A stretch of 25,794 bases of DNA, from IMG/VR virus record IMGVR_UViG_3300027906_000136, positions 1 to 25,794 of that record; one strand, 5' to 3'. Origin of the DNA: a virus. This document shows positions 21,135-25,794 of the stretch, one piece after another; position 1 is the stretch's first letter; each line of letters opens with the position of its first letter. Under the pieces are notes generated by a model, which saw only the letters and a program-made list of their open reading frames with translations, ran no database searches and had not been told where the DNA came from. The translations under genes and the position numbers were made by a program.

Positions 21135-24100
21135 TGGCAGCAATTAACCAACGTATTCCTAACTTTCTAGGGGGTGTATCTCAACAGCCAGATAAAATTA
21201 AATTTCCAGGACAGTTAAGAGTATGTGATAATGCTGTCCCAGATGTTACTTTTGGTTTGAAGAAACGTCCTCCTGGCGAATTTGTAGGAACCCTAACCAA
21301 TGCTAATGCAGACGGTCATTGGTATGACATAATAAGAGATGGAGATGAAAAATATATTATACAGATTACACCTGCTAACAGTGGAAGCATGCCTATAAGG
21401 GTATGGGATCTTGCTGATGGTTCCGAAAAATCTCTGACAAATAATTCTGGAGATTCTATATTTAGCTATTTAGCTGGAGCTACAACACCTTACTCAGTTA
21501 ACACAATTCAAGACTATACACTTATAGCTAATCCTAATAAAGTCGTAGGAAAGACAACTGCGAACACAGGCACACCAATACATGGAGGAGACTATTCATA
21601 TGCTAGGTTGGATACTGTTGCTTACAATACTGAATATATATTATATAGTGGTACAGCTCCCACACCCAATACTTACTACAGGGCTACTTCTCTAAAAGTA
21701 GATGTTCTTGGACTTGTTAATAAAATTAATGTAACTAATGCTGGTTCTGGTTACACCTCTGATCCAACTGTAACAATCTCAGGTGGTGGTGGAAATGGAG
21801 CTACAGCAAAAGCTGAAAGAGATGCAAATGATGAGAATATCGCAAGAATTGTAGTTACTAATCCTGGATCTGGTTATACATCTGCTCCTACTGTTACTAT
21901 TAGTGGAGGCAGTGGTAGTTCTGCTGCTGCTACAGCCGTGATATCTGATGGCCCTACATGGAATGGTGGTGATAAAGACCAATCTAAATCTGGTACATTA
22001 ACTTGGTCATTTAGTGGAGGTCAAGCTGTTGATGATACAGGTGCTAAAGTAAGTGGCACAAATATTACAGAAAATATTGAGGGCAGTTTACAAGTTAACG
22101 GAAATAGTTATGTTGAAAGTAACTCTGAAAATTTTCAACCCGCAACTTCTTCCTCCTCCTCAGATTTTCTTGGATATACACAGAACTACAATGTACGTTA
22201 TACAGCTACAATTACAATGAAGAGTGGAGGTATAATTAAATCAACCACTAAATCAGTAGCAGAAGGTATGTACATAGATGTAACTTTAGAAGGTATAGAT
22301 TATCGTATTTCTGTTGAAGCTGTAGAACCAGTCACAACTTATCAAGAGGTAGCTGGTATAGCATATCACAAAACACCTAAAAATCCAGACGGTGGTGCTA
22401 TCTCTATGGCTACTATTCTTAATGGACTTAATGGATCAGTTAATAGTTCACTTGCCAACGTAACGTCAGAAGTTATAGGTAGTGGTTTGTTTTTGTATGG
22501 TTCGGCTGCAGATGGTGTAAACTTTCTCGGTGGTGCTGTAAATGAAAACATGAGTGTCATTGGTCAAAAAGCACAGGATGTCACTAGATTACCTGCTATG
22601 TGTAAACAGGGTTATGTAGCTCAAATATCTAACACTTCAGATTTAGAAACTGATGATTACTATGTAAAATTTGAAGCTAATAATGGGACATCTGGTGCTG
22701 GTAGTTGGGAAGAAACTGTAAGACCTCATAACTTTGATGGCTCTGGTAATGATGATATGTTAAAAGGATTTGATCCTGCAACAATGCCACACGCTCTTGT
22801 CAACAACCGTAATGGTACATTTACATTTATTAAATTAGATGAAGCAACGGCTAACTCTAATAACAATACAAACTATTGGATGGATAGGCTTGTGGGTGAT
22901 GATTCATCCAACCCATACCCTACCTTTACTGGTGGTACAATACAAGAAATGTTTTTCCATAGAAATAGATTAGGTTTTATTTCTGGAGAAAACGTAGTTA
23001 TGAGTCAGCCTGGAAATTATTTTGATTTCTTTATTGTATCTGCTATATCTGCTAGTGATGATAACCCTATAGATATAACTGTATCTGATGTTAAACCTGC
23101 ATTTATTAACCATGTCTTACCTATACAAAAAGGTATGATGATGTTTAGTGATAATGGTCAGTTCTTACTATTTACTGAATCAGATATATTTAGTCCTAAA
23201 ACTGCTAGGTTAAAAAAAGTAGCTAGTTATGAATGTGACTCTTCCATACAACCTGTGGATATGGGTACATCCGTACTATTCACATCAAACGTAGCAGCAT
23301 ATGCCAGAGCATTTGAAGCTGTTATTATAGATGATGATACGCCACCTACAATGACCGAACAAACTAGAGTTGTTCCAGAATTTTTACCAAAAGATATAAC
23401 TAAATCTGCCAATTCAGCAGCTATAGGTATTGTATCCTATATTAAAAAAGGAAGTAATAATGTATTCCATTATAAATACTACAATACAGGTAACAAACGT
23501 GAGCAATCAGCATGGTATAGCTGGACATTAACAGGTGTAGCACACCATATATTATACACAGGCGGTAGTTTCTTTGCAGTTACACTACATGATGGGGCAT
23601 ATAAACTATGTAGATACGAATATGTAACAGATGCAGATAGTAATAGAACCTATGTTTTAGGAGGTACTTCCAGTGATATAGGTTCTCCTACTAAAACTGC
23701 TAGACAGTTTGAGGCACATTTAGATAATATGACTTTAGCTACAAACGTGGCTGGGTCAGCTCAGACAACTACAACTCCAGAAAAGACAGTACTAACTATA
23801 CCATATACGCCCGCAAACACTACAGATTTGTTTATGGTAGGTTTGTCTGGTAACGATAGCGATGGTAATTCCATAGCTGGTATAGTAAGGGCAGCTGATG
23901 CTGTGGGTACTAATACAGTTACATTTAATAACATAAATTTACATAGTGCAGCAAAAGTTGCTGTAGGCTATAGATACACAAGTACTATTGAACTACCAAC
24001 ATACTATTTAGAAGCAGCTCAAAACGCATATGACACTGATGGAGATGTAAGAATATCTGCCATCAACTTTGAAATGGGAGTAGGTGGCCCTATTGAGTTT

Positions 24101-24370
24101 CACTTAACATCCCCATATTCATACACAGATGCTAGTGGTAATGTTACAAAGGACATAGATGATTATGTACAATATGAGTCTGGTGTATTATTTAATTCTG
24201 GTGTATTTGATAAGCCTCCTGCAGACTTAGCTACAAGTGTGCGAGTGCCTGTACAACGTAAGAATGAGAAATATACACTTCAAATAAAAATACCCGACCC
24301 TTTCTCCACCGCCATTATCTCAGGAAGCTGGGATGGCATTTACCACAATAGACGACATGTACGAAGGTAA
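21134..24370 (+). CDS. tail tubular protein B (nozzle), gp12-like, with inserted repeats
   Basis: A 1078-residue nozzle protein (T7 gp12: 794). The start INQRIPNFLGGVSQQPDKIK and then RVCDNAVPDVTFGLKKRP is diagnostic; EMFFHRNRLGFISGENVVMS and the QFLLFTESDIFSPKTARLKK block are later conserved parts. About 280 extra residues lie mainly at 195-350. There, two imperfect 30-residue repeats with GSGYTSxPTVTISGG (198-228 and 239-270) are followed by Ser/Gly/Thr-rich strands. Such repeats are seen in phage tail adhesins, so the insert may project from the nozzle and contact the host surface. The end overlaps the next gene by 38 nt. Confidence 0.93.
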   Translation: MAAINQRIPNFLGGVSQQPDKIKFPGQLRVCDNAVPDVTFGLKKRPPGEFVGTLTNANADGHWYDIIRDGDEKYIIQITPANSGSMPIRVWDLADGSEKSLTNNSGDSIFSYLAGATTPYSVNTIQDYTLIANPNKVVGKTTANTGTPIHGGDYSYARLDTVAYNTEYILYSGTAPTPNTYYRATSLKVDVLGLVNKINVTNAGSGYTSDPTVTISGGGGNGATAKAERDANDENIARIVVTNPGSGYTSAPTVTISGGSGSSAAATAVISDGPTWNGGDKDQSKSGTLTWSFSGGQAVDDTGAKVSGTNITENIEGSLQVNGNSYVESNSENFQPATSSSSSDFLGYTQNYNVRYTATITMKSGGIIKSTTKSVAEGMYIDVTLEGIDYRISVEAVEPVTTYQEVAGIAYHKTPKNPDGGAISMATILNGLNGSVNSSLANVTSEVIGSGLFLYGSAADGVNFLGGAVNENMSVIGQKAQDVTRLPAMCKQGYVAQISNTSDLETDDYYVKFEANNGTSGAGSWEETVRPHNFDGSGNDDMLKGFDPATMPHALVNNRNGTFTFIKLDEATANSNNNTNYWMDRLVGDDSSNPYPTFTGGTIQEMFFHRNRLGFISGENVVMSQPGNYFDFFIVSAISASDDNPIDITVSDVKPAFINHVLPIQKGMMMFSDNGQFLLFTESDIFSPKTARLKKVASYECDSSIQPVDMGTSVLFTSNVAAYARAFEAVIIDDDTPPTMTEQTRVVPEFLPKDITKSANSAAIGIVSYIKKGSNNVFHYKYYNTGNKREQSAWYSWTLTGVAHHILYTGGSFFAVTLHDGAYKLCRYEYVTDADSNRTYVLGGTSSDIGSPTKTARQFEAHLDNMTLATNVAGSAQTTTTPEKTVLTIPYTPANTTDLFMVGLSGNDSDGNSIAGIVRAADAVGTNTVTFNNINLHSAAKVAVGYRYTSTIELPTYYLEAAQNAYDTDGDVRISAINFEMGVGGPIEFHLTSPYSYTDASGNVTKDIDDYVQYESGVLFNSGVFDKPPADLATSVRVPVQRKNEKYTLQIKIPDPFSTAIISGSWDGIYHNRRHVRR
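21725..21943 (+). repeat. two diverged copies of a GSGYTSxPTVTISGG coding repeat
   Basis: Copies begin at 21725 and 21848, 123 nt (41 codons) apart. The protein is strongly conserved (I-N/V-V-T-N-x-G-S-G-Y-T-S-x-P-T-V-T-I-S-G-G) while third bases differ widely, so the copies are old and kept by protein-level selection rather than a recent duplication. Confidence 0.8.
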
Positions 24371-24800
24371 GTATATTCAGACTTGCACACCAGAGTTAGC
24401 TCTAAGTGTAGGTCTGAACTTACGTTATGAAGATAGACGTGAAGCTGAAGAGACCTCTGGTTTATGTGCTGAAGCATCTATAATACAATCTTATTATAAT
24501 TCCGAATACTCTGTATTTTTCAAGGTTCCCAACGGCAAGGCTGCTGGAGTGGCGGGAGTAACCTCACAGAATCTAATATGGATGCTATGTACTGATGCTA
24601 GTACAGAATATCCACATACGTTTGTAAAGGAAGCAAAACGCTGGGTTAAAAGTCTACCCAATCCTTATCTATGTAACCAAGCAGATATGAGGAATGAATC
24701 ACACATAAAATTATTAAAACTTTTAGGTTTTACCTTTGTCAACTATTATGTCTATAACAATGTACCTCTCATAACATTCATTAAACCATGTGTACAGTAG
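24333..24800 (+). CDS. gp13-like internal virion-associated protein
   Basis: A 155-residue protein in the position of T7 gene 13 (138). The middle matches T7 gp13: VTSQNLIWMLCTDASTEYPH, then FVKEAKRWVKSL, SHIKLLKLLGFTF and YY, which resemble T7 VTSDQVWRL, KRKFRKLIMEY and SHIRFLKTIGAVF. The fold looks like a GNAT acetyltransferase, but no activity is established. In T7 the protein is needed for assembly of the internal core. Starts 38 nt inside the nozzle gene and overlaps the next gene by 13 nt. Confidence 0.82.
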   Translation: MAFTTIDDMYEGKYIQTCTPELALSVGLNLRYEDRREAEETSGLCAEASIIQSYYNSEYSVFFKVPNGKAAGVAGVTSQNLIWMLCTDASTEYPHTFVKEAKRWVKSLPNPYLCNQADMRNESHIKLLKLLGFTFVNYYVYNNVPLITFIKPCVQ

Positions 24801-25543
24801 TAGCCTTTAGTGCAGCTGTAGGTGGTCTGCAAGCCGTAACAGGCATACAAGAGCAGAACCGCCAACACCGTGCTCAAGTCGATGCTGTAAATCGTAGTAA
24901 CCAGATGGCTCGTCAGAAGTATCTGAACGATATTACCATCTCTGCCTATAACGATCAACGTAAAGGTGAAGTATTTACAGCTCAATTACAAGCTGATGCA
25001 GCAGCTAGAACTGCTTATTATCAGCAAAAAGATATAAATGCGGTTGAACATAGTAGAGCATCTGAAGCTGCTCAAGCTGAGTTACGTGAAAAAGTAAACA
25101 AAACTATGTTTGAATCGCAACAAAATTTAGCAAAAGCTATAGAAGCTCAGGGATCGCTGTTAGCTAGTGACATGCAAGCGGGACAATCCAGCATGTTAAC
25201 TGTTGACGATGTTGAAAGAAAATTTGGTATGGAAGCTGCACAACTTGATGCAACCATATTCGATGCAACGAGAGCCTATGGTGTCAAACAATATGGCATT
25301 GATTTAGATAATTATGCCTCTGACACACAAGCTTACAACTCTATAACCACATCTGCTCATGTAGCTCCTTCAGCTTCATTTATGGAGATAAGACCAACCG
25401 AACAGAAAGCTCCACCTAAACCTTCCGCACTTGGCCCAATACTTAGTGGTATAACTACTGGATTTAGTATGGGAACAACCCTTGGAGGTGATGGTTTCTG
25501 GAAAGGGAAATTTGAAGAATGGTTTCCCAAAAAAGGAAAATAA
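24788..25543 (+). CDS. internal virion protein B, gp14-like
   Basis: A 251-residue protein (T7 gp14: 196). An N-terminal hydrophobic stretch (VVAFSAAVGGLQAVTG, 4-19) is followed by a long Gln/Ala/Arg-rich helical part (about 20-150), and a Gly-rich hydrophobic segment near the end (LGPILSGITTGFSMGTTLGG). In T7, gp14 is ejected first and forms a channel in the host outer membrane for DNA entry. Order and composition fit; direct residue similarity is low. Confidence 0.8.
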   Translation: MCTVVAFSAAVGGLQAVTGIQEQNRQHRAQVDAVNRSNQMARQKYLNDITISAYNDQRKGEVFTAQLQADAAARTAYYQQKDINAVEHSRASEAAQAELREKVNKTMFESQQNLAKAIEAQGSLLASDMQAGQSSMLTVDDVERKFGMEAAQLDATIFDATRAYGVKQYGIDLDNYASDTQAYNSITTSAHVAPSASFMEIRPTEQKAPPKPSALGPILSGITTGFSMGTTLGGDGFWKGKFEEWFPKKGK

Positions 25544-25555
25544 AATTTAATAACA

Positions 25556-25794
25556 ATGGTAACATACACAGGAAGTTCCTCAAATTCTTCCTATTCTAGA
25601 CGTAGCTACAACAAGAAACTTTCGAGTGATCTTGCTGACTATGCTAAGGCATTGGATAAGAAACGTAAAGAAGAGGTACAAGGATTTAAGCAAGTATCTA
25701 CGGATCAACTTGCAGAGTTAGATAGACAAGATGGTGTCCAAGCTAGTAATGATAAATACCAACTAGCTCAACTAAGTAAACACAGCGAAATCAT
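25556..25794 (+). CDS. internal virion protein C, gp15-like (partial, 5' end)
   Basis: Open from ATG 25556 to the window edge (79 codons). Starts MVTYTGSSSNSSYSRRSYNK, then helix-rich and charged (LADYAKALDKKRKEEVQGFK). By position after gp14 it should be the T7 gp15 equivalent, a large inner-core protein that with gp16 forms the DNA ejection channel. Only the N-terminus is visible, so the call rests on gene order. Confidence 0.65.
   Translation, partial: MVTYTGSSSNSSYSRRSYNKKLSSDLADYAKALDKKRKEEVQGFKQVSTDQLAELDRQDGVQASNDKYQLAQLSKHSEI

Noticed and set aside
1-25794. CRISPR array, insertion sequence or long direct repeats
   Set aside because: No regularly spaced repeats, no transposase and no terminal repeats were seen by eye. 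The only repeat found is the coding repeat in the nozzle gene.

Overview
This window is a 25.8-kb piece of a T7-like podovirus (Autographivirus type) infecting marine picocyanobacteria (Prochlorococcus or Synechococcus). Three things support this. A T7-type replication and morphogenesis gene set lies entirely on the + strand in T7 order: RNA polymerase, SSB, endonuclease I, primase-helicase, DNA polymerase, 5' exonuclease, portal, scaffold, capsid, tail tube A and B, internal virion proteins. Cyanobacterial photosynthesis genes (psbA for photosystem II D1, and a high-light-inducible protein) sit inside the structural block. The replication block also carries a phage-type class I ribonucleotide reductase pair. 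No minus-strand gene, tRNA, integrase, IS element or CRISPR array was seen.

Layout. (1) 1-2949, early region: a partial gene end, then a chain of small genes joined by ATGA-type stop/start overlaps. It includes a cytosine-C5-methyltransferase-like protein, a KTSC-domain protein, an endonuclease VII-like HNH nuclease and several unrecognised small proteins. (2) 2942-11137, transcription and replication: T7-like RNA polymerase, gp2.5-like SSB, endonuclease I, a 2OG-Fe(II) oxygenase where T7 carries lysozyme, primase-helicase, an A-family DNA polymerase split into exonuclease and polymerase ORFs, gp6-like 5' nuclease and a DUF3310 protein. (3) 11140-13238, nucleotide supply: NrdA-like alpha and NrdB-like beta subunits. 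(4) 13207-16225, head assembly: small ORF, proline-rich gp7.3-like protein, portal, scaffold and a 23-residue basic peptide with a strong ribosome binding site. (5) 16226-19286, host-takeover cassette: cupin protein, Hli, second 2OG oxygenase, secreted beta-strand-rich putative outer-membrane protein, psbA ending exactly at the mature D1 C-terminus, two or three tiny ORFs and a highly structured intergenic stretch (hairpins, palindromes, two TATAAT boxes). (6) 19287-25794, virion: major capsid protein, a textbook terminator, tail tubes A and B, gp13-like and gp14-like proteins and the start of a gp15-like gene cut by the window edge.

How the parts work together: the phage RNA polymerase would transcribe the middle and late genes. 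The nucleases (endonuclease I, gp6-like) and RNR would recycle and make deoxynucleotides from the host chromosome. D1 and Hli would keep photosystem II running as an energy source during infection. The capsid terminator at 20471-20493 occupies the same place as T7 T-phi and should set a high capsid to tail-protein ratio. The most unusual points are the exonuclease/polymerase gene split, the D1 protein lacking its processed C-terminal tail, an NrdB with leucine where the radical tyrosine is expected, and the structured, small-ORF-rich island between psbA and the capsid gene.
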